Source of the DNA: Coprococcus_C hominis
GTDB taxonomy: Bacteria > Bacillota > Clostridia > Lachnospirales > Lachnospiraceae
Assembly (NCBI RefSeq): GCF_020687505.1
Contig: NZ_JAJEQT010000010.1
Length of the DNA stretch: 64,000 nt
Reading direction: 5' to 3' (one strand)
The notes beneath the pieces were generated by a model, which was not told where the DNA came from, made no database searches, and worked only from the letters and a program-made list of their open reading frames with translations. The position numbers and the translations under genes are program-made. Positions 32,914 to 42,764 of this stretch are shown here, piece by piece; the stretch's first letter is position 1; each line of letters begins with the position of its first letter.

Positions 32914-35340
32914 ATGAATACACCGATTTCATGGTTAAAAGTATATGTTCCTGATTTAGACGTGGATGTACAGGAGTTCGTAGACGCGATGACACTGTCC
33001 GGTTCCCATGTAGAAGGATACGAGAAGAAAGATAAGAACTTAGAGAAGATAGTAGTTGGTAAGATCGAGAAGATTGAGAAGCACCCGGATGCAGATAAGC
33101 TCATTATCTGTCAGGTAAATATCGGTGCTGAGACAATCCAGATCGTAACAGGTGCTCCAAATGTAAAGGAAGGCGACCTTGTACCGGTTGTTTTAGATGG
33201 CGGTAAGGTTGCAGGCGGACATGATGGCGAGCCACTCCCGGAGGACGGCATCAAGATCAAGAAGGGCAAGCTTCGTGGTATCGAGAGTAATGGTATGATG
33301 TGCTCCATCGAAGAGCTTGGTTCATCCAGAGATCTGTACCCGGAAGCACCAGAGTATGGTATTTACATTTTCGGGGAAGAGTCGGGTGTAAAGCCGGGCG
33401 ATGACGCGATTGCAGCACTTGGTCTGCATGATTCTGTTGTAGAGTATGAGATCACATCGAACCGTGTTGATTGTTTCTCTATGATCGGTATGGCAAGAGA
33501 GGCTGCTGCAACCTTTGACAAGGAATTCCATGAGCCGGAAATCAAGGTACAGGGCAGTGGCGGAGATGTCAATGATTACATTACCGTGGATGTACAGGCC
33601 CCGGATCTGTGCCCGCGTTATACAGCCAGAGTTGTTACAGATTTGAAGATCGGTCCTTCCCCAAAATGGATGCGTGAGAGACTGGCTTCCCAGGGAATCC
33701 GTTCCATCAACAATCTGGTTGATATCACAAACTATGTTATGGAAGAGTACGGTCAGCCAATGCACGCGTATGACTTAGATACGATCGCAGGCAAGAAAAT
33801 CGTTGTAAAACGTGCCAATGACGGTGATACATTTGTGACACTCGACGGACAGGAACGTAAGATGGACAACGATGTTCTGATGATCTGTGACGGCGAGAAG
33901 GAAATCGGTATCGCCGGTATCATGGGTGGCGAAAATTCCATGGTTACGGATGACATCAAGACATTGCTGTTCGAGGCAGCCTGCTTCGACGGTACGAATA
34001 TCCGTCTCACAACAAAGCGAATCGGTCTTGCGACAGATGCAGCTGCAAAATTCGTGAAGGGACTTGATCCAAATTTGGCAGAACAGGCAATCAATCGTGC
34101 CTGCCAGTTGATCGAGGAGCTTGGCTGTGGTAAGGTCGTGGACGGTATGGTGGATGTATATCCAAACCCGGTCAAGGAGGTTGTACTTCCGTTTGAGCCG
34201 GAGAAGATGAACAAGCTGCTCGGAACAGACATTTCTTCTGATGTTATGCTTTCCATCTTCAAGAAGCTGGAGCTTCGTTATGACGAGAAGACAAATATGC
34301 TGACAATCCCTACTTTCCGTCAGGATCTGAAATGTATGGCAGATCTTGCAGAGGAAGTAGCACGTTTCTATGGCTATGCAAATATTCCGACGACTCTGCC
34401 ACACGGCGAGTCCACTGCAGGTAAGAAGAGCTATGCAGAGCGTGTAAATGATATCGTAAGAAATATTGTCGAGGGCGATGGTTTCTCTGGAGCTATGCAT
34501 TATTCGTTCGAGAGTCCGAAGGTATTTGACAAGCTGCTCATCCCACAGGATTCCGTATATAGAAAGGCAATCCAGATCATGAACCCACTTGGCGAGGACT
34601 TCTCTATCATGAGAACGCTTCCGTTAAATGGTATGCTGACATCCCTTTCTACAAACTATAACCGTAGAAATAAACATGCGAGACTGTATGAGCTTGCAAA
34701 TGTATATCTGCCGAAGGCACTTCCATTGACAGAGCTTCCGGATGAGCGTATGATGCTGACACTTGGTATGTTCGGCGAGGGCGATTTCTTCGATCTGAAG
34801 GGTGTGATTGAAGAGCTGACAGAGAAGCTTGGATTTGCAAAGGAGATCAACTACGAGCCAACATCTGAGCATCCATTCTTACATCCGGGACGTCAGGCAA
34901 ATATCACGAAAGGCAAGCTTTCGGTTGGTTATCTCGGACAGCTTCATCCAGAGGTTGTTGAAAACTATGGCATGAAGAAGGAAGTCTATGTCGCAGTTCT
35001 GGATATGCAGACAGTTACAATGCTTACGACATTTGACAGAAAGTACGAAGGTATCGCGAAGTTCCCAAGCGTTACACGAGATCTGGCACTGGTTGTAGAT
35101 AAGAGTGTATTTGTTGGCGAAATCGAGAAGGTCATCAAGAAGTGTGGAGGCAAGATGTTAGAGAGCTACAAGCTGTTCGACGTTTACGAGGGCGCACAGG
35201 TGGCACCGGGTAAGAAGTCTGTTGCATACTCTCTCGTATTCCGTGACAAGACAAAGACTTTGACGGATGCGGATGTTAATCCAGTCGTAGAGAAGCTTCT
35301 TGCAGAGCTTTCGAAGATGGGCATCGAGATCCGTGCATAA
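32914..35340 (+). CDS. pheT: Phenylalanyl-tRNA synthetase beta subunit
   Basis: 808-residue partner of PheS. An N-terminal tRNA-binding EMAP-like domain (about 40-150, EKIEKHPDADKLIICQVNIG) is followed by the B3/B4 editing region and the B5 domain. The catalytic-like core is near 480-690. The C-terminal anticodon-binding domain (FDX-ACB) includes KFPSVTRDLALVVDKSV and ends VVEKLLAELSKMGIEIRA. SD GGAGG precedes the ATG. Same message as pheS; queA follows. Confidence 0.97.
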   Translation: MNTPISWLKVYVPDLDVDVQEFVDAMTLSGSHVEGYEKKDKNLEKIVVGKIEKIEKHPDADKLIICQVNIGAETIQIVTGAPNVKEGDLVPVVLDGGKVAGGHDGEPLPEDGIKIKKGKLRGIESNGMMCSIEELGSSRDLYPEAPEYGIYIFGEESGVKPGDDAIAALGLHDSVVEYEITSNRVDCFSMIGMAREAAATFDKEFHEPEIKVQGSGGDVNDYITVDVQAPDLCPRYTARVVTDLKIGPSPKWMRERLASQGIRSINNLVDITNYVMEEYGQPMHAYDLDTIAGKKIVVKRANDGDTFVTLDGQERKMDNDVLMICDGEKEIGIAGIMGGENSMVTDDIKTLLFEAACFDGTNIRLTTKRIGLATDAAAKFVKGLDPNLAEQAINRACQLIEELGCGKVVDGMVDVYPNPVKEVVLPFEPEKMNKLLGTDISSDVMLSIFKKLELRYDEKTNMLTIPTFRQDLKCMADLAEEVARFYGYANIPTTLPHGESTAGKKSYAERVNDIVRNIVEGDGFSGAMHYSFESPKVFDKLLIPQDSVYRKAIQIMNPLGEDFSIMRTLPLNGMLTSLSTNYNRRNKHARLYELANVYLPKALPLTELPDERMMLTLGMFGEGDFFDLKGVIEELTEKLGFAKEINYEPTSEHPFLHPGRQANITKGKLSVGYLGQLHPEVVENYGMKKEVYVAVLDMQTVTMLTTFDRKYEGIAKFPSVTRDLALVVDKSVFVGEIEKVIKKCGGKMLESYKLFDVYEGAQVAPGKKSVAYSLVFRDKTKTLTDADVNPVVEKLLAELSKMGIEIRA

Positions 35341-35381
35341 TAGCATAGTTCTGCGTGCAGAATTTTATGGAGCAGATAAAT

Positions 35382-36416
35382 ATGAACGAAATGAAATTAA
35401 GTGATTTTAATTATGAATTGCCACAGGAGCTGATCGCACAGGATCCGCTCCTGAAGCGAAGCGATTCCCGGCTTATGGTGTTGAACCGTGCGACTGGAGG
35501 AATCGAACACCGACATTTCTCGGATGTGATCGAATACTTAAATCCGGGTGATTGTCTGGTTATCAATGATACAAAGGTCATTCCAGCCAGACTGATTGGC
35601 GTCAAGGAAGATACAGGGGCATCCATTGAGGTGCTGCTGTTGAAGCGCCACGATGATAAGGTCTGGGAGACGCTGGTAAAGCCGGGGAAAAAGGCACGTG
35701 TAGGTGCGCGTATTTCCTTTGGTGAAGGCAAATTGGTCGGCGAGGTCATCGACATTGTTGAAGAGGGCAATCGTCTGATCCGTTTTGAATACGAAGGAAT
35801 CTTTGAGGAAGTGTTGGATGAGCTTGGACAGATGCCGCTTCCACCGTATATTACACACCGTCTGGAGGACAAGGATCGTTATCAGACGGTCTATGCAACA
35901 CATACCGGTTCGGCAGCAGCACCGACGGCAGGCTTGCATTTTACGAAGGAACTTCTGGCGCAGATCAAAGAGAAGGGCATCAAGATTGCAAGAGTGACCT
36001 TGCATGTCGGACTTGGTACGTTCCGTCCGGTGAAGGTGGAGAATATTTTAGAACATCATATGCATAGTGAGTTCTATGTGATTGATGAGGAAGCTGCCAA
36101 TACGATCAATGAGACGAAGGCAAATGGTGGCAAGATCGTATCGGTTGGTACCACGAGCACGCGTACGCTCGAGACGGTTGCAGATGAGAACGGACATGTG
36201 CGTGCCTGCAGTGGATGGACGGATATCTTTATCTATCCGGGATATAAATTCAAGGTGGTTGACCGCCTGATTACGAATTTCCACTTGCCGGAATCCACAT
36301 TGTTGATGCTGGTTTCTGCATTGTATGACCGCGAGAAGATTCTTGAAGCATATAAGATTGCGGTGGAGGAGAAGTACAGATTCTTCTCATTTGGAGATGC
36401 TATGTTGATTTTATAA
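35382..36416 (+). CDS. queA: tRNA preQ1(34) S-adenosylmethionine ribosyltransferase-isomerase
   Basis: Adds the ribosyl part of S-adenosylmethionine to preQ1 at tRNA position 34 to form epoxyqueuosine. About 344 residues with family motifs FNYELPQELIAQDP, LVINDTKVIPARL, PTAGLHFTKELL near residue 185, GTTSTRTLE and TNFHLPESTLLMLVSA. The start at 35382 is nine bases after GGAG; a GTG and an ATG further upstream lack an SD. It follows pheT by about 40 bases with only a weak hairpin between, so cotranscription with pheST is likely. No other queuosine genes are in the window. Confidence 0.95.
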   Translation: MNEMKLSDFNYELPQELIAQDPLLKRSDSRLMVLNRATGGIEHRHFSDVIEYLNPGDCLVINDTKVIPARLIGVKEDTGASIEVLLLKRHDDKVWETLVKPGKKARVGARISFGEGKLVGEVIDIVEEGNRLIRFEYEGIFEEVLDELGQMPLPPYITHRLEDKDRYQTVYATHTGSAAAPTAGLHFTKELLAQIKEKGIKIARVTLHVGLGTFRPVKVENILEHHMHSEFYVIDEEAANTINETKANGGKIVSVGTTSTRTLETVADENGHVRACSGWTDIFIYPGYKFKVVDRLITNFHLPESTLLMLVSALYDREKILEAYKIAVEEKYRFFSFGDAMLIL

Positions 36417-36460
36417 AATTGGAGAATGGCGTTGATAAGAAAATAGAATACGATATATGA

Positions 36461-36469
36461 TGGTATAAT
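36461..36469 (+). promoter_or_regulatory. Extended -10 promoter of the GDPD gene
   Basis: TGGTATAAT at 36461-36469, an extended -10 without a convincing -35. Confidence 0.4.
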
Positions 36470-36505
36470 CGTATAAAGATTAACAAAGAAATGGAGGAAA
36501 AAGTT

Positions 36506-38347
36506 ATGAGTCGTTTGAAGCAGGCAGTGAAGATGCTACGGTATAACTTTTCCTCCATTGCTTTTTTTGAGATAGTTTACCGGGTATTGTCATTGGCAAT
36601 TCTGACACCGGCAATGTATGGACTGCTGAATGTGTCAATGGATATCGCAGGCGTTTCGTATCTGTCATCCGGAACGATCTACCGGTATATGCGGTCGCCG
36701 ATTACCTATGTGGCATTCCTGCTGATTTTGATTCTGATCGCATTTTTCCTACTGATTAATCTGTCGGGAATTATTTACAGTATGGAAGCGTCGGTGCGGC
36801 GCGAGAAGCTGAATCCGATGGATATTTTGCTGCATGGAATCGGAAATGCCTGCCGGAGTCTGACACCGAAGAATCTGCTCACACTTGGTTATGTATTGTT
36901 TGTTCTGCCATTCACATATTCGCTGACATTGTCAGGCACGTTGCTCGGCTTGAAGCTGCCGGAATTTTTGACACATTTTCTGAAGAATTATAAGTTCGGA
37001 GTGATGGGGGGGCTTGCCATCTACCTTGTGCTCTGCCTGACCTTCTTCAAAGAAATTTTTACGCTCAACTATTTTGTCCTGTATAAGGTCAATTATAAGC
37101 AGGCACGCCGTATGAGTAAACAGGCGATGAAACGGCATGTATTACTTATGATGATCGGTGTCATTTCATTAAATCTGGCGATTGCCGTCATTGCGGTGCT
37201 GCTGGAAGGTGCATTTGCAGCGGGAATCTCGAAGGTTGTACTTAACCTGATTCCGAACAAAACGGTTGTGACAGTGATTGATACAATCTTCCGTGTCGCG
37301 ACGGTGATTCTTTATGTGTTGATTGTCATAGTTGCAACGCCGCTGATTCATGCATATATCTGCGCACATTTCTATGAACGTGAAGGCGATATGGATTATG
37401 AGGAGTTCAAGAAACTCCATGTAAATAAGATTCAGGAGCGGGAGGAGAAGATTCTTCTGAGCCGTTCACGGAAGAAGCAGCGTACATTTTTGGCTTCTAT
37501 TGTTGCGTTCGGTCTGATCCTGAATGGCTGTTATGTGTATCTGTCAACCAACAATTACATGTCCTTTCGTATTGCATATCCGACGAATGCATCGGTAACA
37601 GCGCATCGCGGGGATGCCGGAAATGCACCGGAGAATACAATGCCTGCATTTGAAAAGGCAGTGGAAGCAGGTGCGGATATTATTGAGTTGGATGTACGAC
37701 AGACGGCGGATGGCGTGTATGTAATCATGCATGATGAAAGTCTGAACCGGACCGCGAATGTCAAGCGTAAGGTCGGTGAAGTGGATTATGATTATATCAG
37801 CAAGCTGGATGTCGGAAGCTCCTATGACCGGTCGTATGATGGCACGCGGATTCCGACGTTGGAGGAAGTGCTGATTTTTGCCAAGGAAAATGATGTATTC
37901 TTGAATATTGAGTTAAAACCGGCAGATACTGATCAGAATTATGTGCAGGGCATTGTGGATCTGTTGCATGAATATGATTTTGTGGATCAGTGCATGCTTG
38001 GCTCGCAGAGCGTCGCGGCGTTACGCGAGGCAAAGGAACTGGATCCGGATATCTCAACGCTCTATATTATGACGATGGCATTTGGCGATTTTGCAGGCAT
38101 GCAGGGAATCGATGGATTCAGCATCAAACATACGTATATTAGTAACAACATGGTAAGTCGGATTCACGCAAAGGGAAAGAAGATTTATGCATGGACGGTA
38201 AACAATGAGTCGGACATCAAGGATCTGTTGCTACTGGATGTGGATGGAATCATCACGGATGATCCTGCCAATACAAAGGAAGTTATATCCAACGCAAATG
38301 ATTCCATCATTGAAGATTGGATGAAACGGTTGATCTATAAATACTAG
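36506..38347 (+). CDS. Membrane glycerophosphodiester phosphodiesterase
   Basis: About 613 residues. The N-terminal 330 residues form a membrane domain with about seven spans (the GDPD-associated membrane domain). A final span at about 330-345 leads to the GDPD catalytic domain (360-600), which starts with VTAHRGDAGNAPENTMPAF (HRG and ENT motifs), continues with IELDVRQTADGVYVIMHDE, and includes IELKP. Metal-binding glutamate, aspartate and both histidines are in place. It should hydrolyse glycerophosphodiesters or polyglycerol-phosphate polymers outside the cell. The start at 36506 is eight bases after GGAGG. Single gene with its own terminator. Confidence 0.9.
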   Translation: MSRLKQAVKMLRYNFSSIAFFEIVYRVLSLAILTPAMYGLLNVSMDIAGVSYLSSGTIYRYMRSPITYVAFLLILILIAFFLLINLSGIIYSMEASVRREKLNPMDILLHGIGNACRSLTPKNLLTLGYVLFVLPFTYSLTLSGTLLGLKLPEFLTHFLKNYKFGVMGGLAIYLVLCLTFFKEIFTLNYFVLYKVNYKQARRMSKQAMKRHVLLMMIGVISLNLAIAVIAVLLEGAFAAGISKVVLNLIPNKTVVTVIDTIFRVATVILYVLIVIVATPLIHAYICAHFYEREGDMDYEEFKKLHVNKIQEREEKILLSRSRKKQRTFLASIVAFGLILNGCYVYLSTNNYMSFRIAYPTNASVTAHRGDAGNAPENTMPAFEKAVEAGADIIELDVRQTADGVYVIMHDESLNRTANVKRKVGEVDYDYISKLDVGSSYDRSYDGTRIPTLEEVLIFAKENDVFLNIELKPADTDQNYVQGIVDLLHEYDFVDQCMLGSQSVAALREAKELDPDISTLYIMTMAFGDFAGMQGIDGFSIKHTYISNNMVSRIHAKGKKIYAWTVNNESDIKDLLLLDVDGIITDDPANTKEVISNANDSIIEDWMKRLIYKY

Positions 38348-38380
38348 ATTGAATGTAAAAACAGATTGATTGGAAATGAA

Positions 38381-38408
38381 AAGGCTGCCAGATGTGGCAG
38401 CCTTTTTT
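38381..38408. terminator. Bidirectional terminator between the GDPD and M18 genes
   Basis: Ten-base perfect stem 38381-38390 with 38395-38404, loop GATG, T run on the right and A run on the left. Confidence 0.88.
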
Positions 38409-38409
38409 G

Positions 38410-39657
38410 CTATGGTGACGTGAAAAATGCAGTGATCAGATCAGCTAAAGCAGTGTAGTCATCCTTGTGCATCAGCTCGCTTGCAGAGTGCATGGCAAGA
38501 ACCGGAATACCGATATCACACGCGCGCATTGGCAGGTAGGAGGATACGATCGGACCAAGCGTCTGCCCGCCCGGCATGCCGGAACGGTTGACGGTGCGCT
38601 GCAGGGCAATTCCATTTGTGTTGCACAGGTCAATGATGCAGGCACCAGCTTCACTGTCACATACATAACGTTGACTGGCACTTGATTTCAGGACAGCACC
38701 TTTTCCGAGCAGAACTGTATTGGTAATGTCGGATTTCTCGTTGTAATTTGGATGTGTGGCATGTGCGACGTCTACGGACAGATAAAATCCATCTTCAATC
38801 AGTGAAAGCTGGCTGCCTGCAGCCAGGCGTTTTACGATATCGGAGAGTAATGTGCTGTCAGCTCCCTGCTTGGAGCGGCTTCCGATTTCTTCATTATCAA
38901 AAAGTGCGCCGATGCAGAGTGTATTGGAAGGCTCTGCACTTGCCAGTCCTTCCAGGATGGCACAGACCGAAGAGATATTGTCGATACGCGGACTTGTCAC
39001 AAATGCATCATTCATACCGACGGTCGTTGGTGCATCGCAGATGTACAGGTACAGATCGAAGTCTAAAATATCATCTGGAGAGATGTTTAGTTTTTCTGCC
39101 ACATAAGAAAGCAGAAAATGGGAATCTGCTGCGGGCGCGACCATATCTACAATCGGAATCAGTTCCTTCTGTACATCCAGTTCTTCTTCTTTGCCGCCAC
39201 GTTTCAGATGCGGAGCAAGGTTCGGGATGATAGCAACCGGTTTTTGGGAATCGAATAGACGGACTTCCGGGTGGAAGCTTGTGTCGCCCTTGAGGATAAC
39301 TTTTCCTGCGAGTCCGAGCGGACGGTCAAACCATGTTTCCTTGATAAGTCCACCGTATGGTTCCACGTTTATTTGCAGATATCCCAGCTTTTTTAATTCC
39401 GGGTTCGGCTTTACCTTGAGCATCGGGAAATCCGTATGGGCGCAGGCGATGCGCACCTGTGTGCTCTGTGCGCCTTTGACGAACGGAATCACGATCGAAG
39501 AAAATGGGGCAAGGTAGTATCTGCCAGCGGCGAGCTCGGTGAGATTTTCCCGGTCGGATATCTGTGTGAAGTTATGCGCATCTAAATATTCTTTAGCAAG
39601 GGCGGCAACATGGAATTGGGTTTTGCCGTTCTGTAAGAAACGCAATAAAGTTTTCAT
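38410..39657 (-). CDS. M18 family aminopeptidase
   Basis: About 415-residue cytoplasmic metallo-aminopeptidase of the M18 (aspartyl aminopeptidase-like) family. Metal and catalytic patches: ACAHTDFPML near residue 80, the region CDAPTTVGMNDAFVTSPRIDN near 215-235, the active-site FDNEEIGSRSKQGADS near 255, and SVDVAHATHPNY near 300, all as in the family. The C-terminal histidine is in LAMHSASELMHKDDY. The start ATG at 39657 follows AAAGGAG by eight bases; an upstream ATG lacks an SD. Single gene, convergent to the GDPD gene. Confidence 0.93.
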   Translation of the reverse strand: MKTLLRFLQNGKTQFHVAALAKEYLDAHNFTQISDRENLTELAAGRYYLAPFSSIVIPFVKGAQSTQVRIACAHTDFPMLKVKPNPELKKLGYLQINVEPYGGLIKETWFDRPLGLAGKVILKGDTSFHPEVRLFDSQKPVAIIPNLAPHLKRGGKEEELDVQKELIPIVDMVAPAADSHFLLSYVAEKLNISPDDILDFDLYLYICDAPTTVGMNDAFVTSPRIDNISSVCAILEGLASAEPSNTLCIGALFDNEEIGSRSKQGADSTLLSDIVKRLAAGSQLSLIEDGFYLSVDVAHATHPNYNEKSDITNTVLLGKGAVLKSSASQRYVCDSEAGACIIDLCNTNGIALQRTVNRSGMPGGQTLGPIVSSYLPMRACDIGIPVLAMHSASELMHKDDYTALADLITAFFTSP

Positions 39658-39913
39658 GTGATGATCTCCTTTCGAAATCGTGTGGTTCATTTATGTAGTA
39701 TAGAGAGTTCCTAGTGAGATTGCAAGGCTGGGAGGAAACTTTTGTTGGCGAAATGGGCGTAGAGAGGAAATTTCTGGGAAGAAAACCCACGCGGTGGGCG
39801 TGGGGAGCAGCAGAGAGCAGGAAAAGCCCAAGTATAGCTTGTGCATATGGAATAAGGAACGTATAATGGATGTAGTATTATATATGCAACATAAGATAAA
39901 ACAGATTAGTGAA

Positions 39914-39959
39914 GAACATGCAATGAACATGGATAAGAACATGCAGTGAATATGGAGAG
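39914..39959 (+). repeat. Tandem 23-base direct repeat
   Basis: Two adjacent 23-base units (39914-39936 and 39937-39959) with four differences, just before the nuclease gene. The second unit supplies the GGAGAG SD. The rest of the gap 39658-39968 shows no gene. Confidence 0.7.
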
Positions 39960-39968
39960 AAACAAGCA

Positions 39969-40997
39969 GTGAAAAAGATTATAATAACGCTGAAATATAT
40001 GGTAGCTAGTTTGCTCATCGCGCTTTCGTTCGCGGGATGTGTAGCCGGGCAACCCGCCGCGGATGATTCGACCACGGCTGCCATAGAAGCGCAGGATATA
40101 ACGGAGAATCCTGACGCGCGAGATAAAGACTCGCAGCCAGATGCACAATCGGAGAATGGGCTTCCGCGTGCAATCCAGACGGGAAATCCAGTTTCGCTTG
40201 CTGACATTCCGGCTTACGACGGAACGTCGTATATCCAGCTTGAGAATAATATGCCGGATTTTACAGAGGAAGAAAAGAAGAGTACGGAAGCGTTTGAACG
40301 ATATAGTGATCTGGATTCGCTTGGACGCTGCGGGCAGGCGTATGCGAATATCTGCCCGGAATTACAGCCGACGGAAGAACGGGGCACAATCGGAAATGTT
40401 CGTCCAAGCGGCTGGCACACGGTGAAGTATAATGATCTGATCGACGGGAATTATCTCTACAATCGCTGCCATCTGATTGCGTACTGTCTTGCCGGTGAAA
40501 ATGCAAATGAGAAGAACCTGATTACCGGGACAAGATACCTGAATGTGGATGGGATGCTTCCATTTGAGGAAAAGGTAGATGCATATGTAAAAGAGACTGG
40601 AAATCATGTGCTGTACCGGGTGACACCGATTTTTGAAGGGGATAATCTGGTTGCTTCCGGCGTGGAGATGGAAGGATGGTCTGTCGAGGATGAGGGAGCT
40701 GGAATTTGTTTTTATGTGTACTGCTATAATGTACAGCCGGGAATTGGGATCAACTATGCGGATGGAACAAGCTGGGAATCTGAAATACAGGAACAAACAC
40801 CGAATTCAGAACTAATGGGGGACAATAAAAATGAAACGGCACAGACCTATATTTTGAACACAAACACGAAGAAGATTCATCGTCCGACTTGTTCGAGTGT
40901 CAGCCAGATGAAGGAGAAAAACAAGCAGACCTATGAGGGAACGGTGGAGGAGTTAGAAAACATGGGATATACCCCGTGTAAGAAATGTAATCCGTGA
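39969..40997 (+). CDS. DNA/RNA non-specific endonuclease lipoprotein with C-terminal Cys motif domain
   Basis: 342 residues from a GTG that follows GGAGAG by about nine bases. The signal peptide ends in the lipobox FAGC (cysteine near residue 24), then a Thr/Asp-rich linker. The nuclease domain (about 85-270) has the EndA/NucA-like core NRCHLIAYCLAG with the catalytic histidine (the usual DRGH reads NRCH), preceded by GWHTVKYNDLIDGNYLY and followed by NEKNLITGTRYLNVDGM. Residues ~295-342 form a small Ada-like module with IHRPTCSSVSQM and GYTPCKKCNP, often found at the end of secreted nucleases. Probably a surface nuclease for nutrient or DNA-uptake purposes. The gap downstream (40998-41251) holds the aroA promoter only. 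Confidence 0.88.
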   Translation: MKKIIITLKYMVASLLIALSFAGCVAGQPAADDSTTAAIEAQDITENPDARDKDSQPDAQSENGLPRAIQTGNPVSLADIPAYDGTSYIQLENNMPDFTEEEKKSTEAFERYSDLDSLGRCGQAYANICPELQPTEERGTIGNVRPSGWHTVKYNDLIDGNYLYNRCHLIAYCLAGENANEKNLITGTRYLNVDGMLPFEEKVDAYVKETGNHVLYRVTPIFEGDNLVASGVEMEGWSVEDEGAGICFYVYCYNVQPGIGINYADGTSWESEIQEQTPNSELMGDNKNETAQTYILNTNTKKIHRPTCSSVSQMKEKNKQTYEGTVEELENMGYTPCKKCNP

Positions 40998-41094
40998 TTG
41001 TAATCCGGCTTCCTATATGTGCATCGAGGCAAAATAACACGTAAATTAATATGCAAACAATCCGCGGATGTGTGTAAAACAATCCATAAATCGG

Positions 41095-41123
41095 TTGTTG
41101 CTGGAAATGAGCCGTGTTATAAT
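41095..41123 (+). promoter_or_regulatory. Promoter of aroA
   Basis: TTGTTG at 41095-41100, 17 bases, TATAAT at 41118-41123. The leader would be about 120 bases. Confidence 0.65.
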
Positions 41124-41251
41124 GATGTAGATTTTTATGGCGAGACGTTCAGACTTGAAAATGAAAACAAAAACTGTGTACAGATACAGGATTTGAAAAG
41201 ACTTAAATATGCGTATTACATAATATTAGACATGCAGAAAGAGAGAAGGTT

Positions 41252-42532
41252 ATGAAATTATCAAGAGTTCATGGACTCTCCGGCGAAGTGACAGTACCAG
41301 GAGACAAGTCCATTTCCCACAGAAGTATTATGCTTGGCTCGATTGCGAAGGGCAACACGGAGGTAGAGGGATTCCTGCAAGGGGCTGACTGCCTGTCGTC
41401 GATTGCCTGCTTTCGTAAGATGGGTGTCGAGATCGAGAATAACGGAGACAAAGTATTGGTACATGGTCGTGGCCTGAGAGGCTTGAAAGCACCGGATTCG
41501 ATTCTGGATGTTGGAAACAGCGGAACGACAACACGTCTGATGTCGGGAATCCTTGCGGCACAGCCATTTGTATCAACGGTCAATGGCGATGCGTCGATTC
41601 AGAAACGTCCGATGAAGCGGATTATCACGCCGCTTTCCCAGATGGGTGCAGATATTCGGAGCTTACGCGGAAATGACTGTACACCACTTGAGATTCATGG
41701 AACGAATTTGCATGGCATACATTATGATTCGCCGGTGGCTTCGGCACAGGTCAAATCAGCGATTCTGCTTGCAGGACTTTATGCGGATGGCGAGACATCT
41801 GTGACAGAACCAGAAGTAAGTCGGAACCATACGGAGCTGATGTTTGAAGAATTCGGCGTGGATATCCGTACAGAAGGAAAGAGCGTGTATGTAAAACCAG
41901 CAGACGAGCTGTATGCAAAGAAAGTAATTGTGCCTGGTGACATATCTTCGGCAACATATTTTCTGGTAGCGGCTGCGATTACACCGAACAGCTGTGTAAC
42001 GGTGAAAAATGTAGGCATCAATCCGACACGAGATGGTATCCTGCGTGTGCTTTCGGATATGGGAGCGGATGTGACAGTTGAGAAGACATCTGGCGAGATC
42101 GGAGAGCCGACTGCTGATGTGACAGTTCGCACCTCGGATCTGAAAGGCTGTGTTGTTGGCGGAGAAGTGATTCCAACTCTGATTGACGAGATCCCGGCGA
42201 TTGCGATTCTTGCCTGCTTTGCAGATGGTGAGACAATCATCAAAGATGCGGCAGAATTGAAGGTAAAAGAATCCAACCGGATTGATGTGATGGTGGATAA
42301 TCTGAAGAAGATGGGCGCAGATATCGAGGCGACCGAAGATGGTATGATCATCCGCGGTGGCAGACCGCTTCACGGCGCAGTGATCGACAGCCATTTGGAT
42401 CACCGGGTTGCGATGAGCTTTGCGGTTGCTGCAATGAATGCAGAGGGCGAGACAGAAATCACCGGCGCTGAATGCGTGGATATTTCGTACCCGGGATTTT
42501 ATGAAGACATGCGCAAGCTGGTGAAACTGTAG
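41252..42532 (+). CDS. aroA: 3-phosphoshikimate 1-carboxyvinyltransferase (EPSP synthase)
   Basis: Shikimate pathway enzyme joining shikimate-3-phosphate and phosphoenolpyruvate. 426 residues with PGDKSISHRSIMLGSIAKG near residue 17, the LDVGNSGTTTRLMSG loop near 87 (NSGTTTR binds PEP), VSRNHTELM, LIDEIPAIAILACFA with the catalytic aspartate, and LKVKESNRI near 340, then DHRVAMSFAVAA. The start ATG at 41252 follows AGAAGG. Single gene: no other aro genes are adjacent. Confidence 0.97.
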   Translation: MKLSRVHGLSGEVTVPGDKSISHRSIMLGSIAKGNTEVEGFLQGADCLSSIACFRKMGVEIENNGDKVLVHGRGLRGLKAPDSILDVGNSGTTTRLMSGILAAQPFVSTVNGDASIQKRPMKRIITPLSQMGADIRSLRGNDCTPLEIHGTNLHGIHYDSPVASAQVKSAILLAGLYADGETSVTEPEVSRNHTELMFEEFGVDIRTEGKSVYVKPADELYAKKVIVPGDISSATYFLVAAAITPNSCVTVKNVGINPTRDGILRVLSDMGADVTVEKTSGEIGEPTADVTVRTSDLKGCVVGGEVIPTLIDEIPAIAILACFADGETIIKDAAELKVKESNRIDVMVDNLKKMGADIEATEDGMIIRGGRPLHGAVIDSHLDHRVAMSFAVAAMNAEGETEITGAECVDISYPGFYEDMRKLVKL

Positions 42533-42610
42533 ACCGGACAGCAAAATAGACAGATAGATCAAGTGTGCAAAGCCAATACATAACATGGATTTACGCTTTA
42601 CAACTAAAAT

Positions 42611-42655
42611 AAAAAGTTCGATGAAACATGAATCGTCTCATCGAACTTTTTGTTT
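42611..42655. terminator. Terminator after aroA, possibly bidirectional
   Basis: Fourteen-base perfect stem 42611-42624 with 42638-42651, 13-base loop, T-rich right flank and A-rich left flank. The remaining bases to 42764 hold nothing I can name. Confidence 0.85.
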
Positions 42656-42764
42656 GTTATGGCAACGAGGAAAATGCACGCATTTATGCGGTGCACTTTG
42701 ACGACCGCTAATCAGAGCAAGATGCCGATTGCAGCATCCATACTATTTCCCGGATTCTCAGCAA

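Noticed and set aside
35347..35366. Small hairpin TTCTG/CAGAA after pheT
   Set aside because: Only five or six pairs and a short T run; too weak to separate pheT from queA.
41019..41255. 78-codon plus frame from a GTG that overlaps the aroA start by four bases
   Set aside because: No SD, no recognisable sequence, and the aroA promoter (41095-41123) lies inside it, so it would not be transcribed from there.
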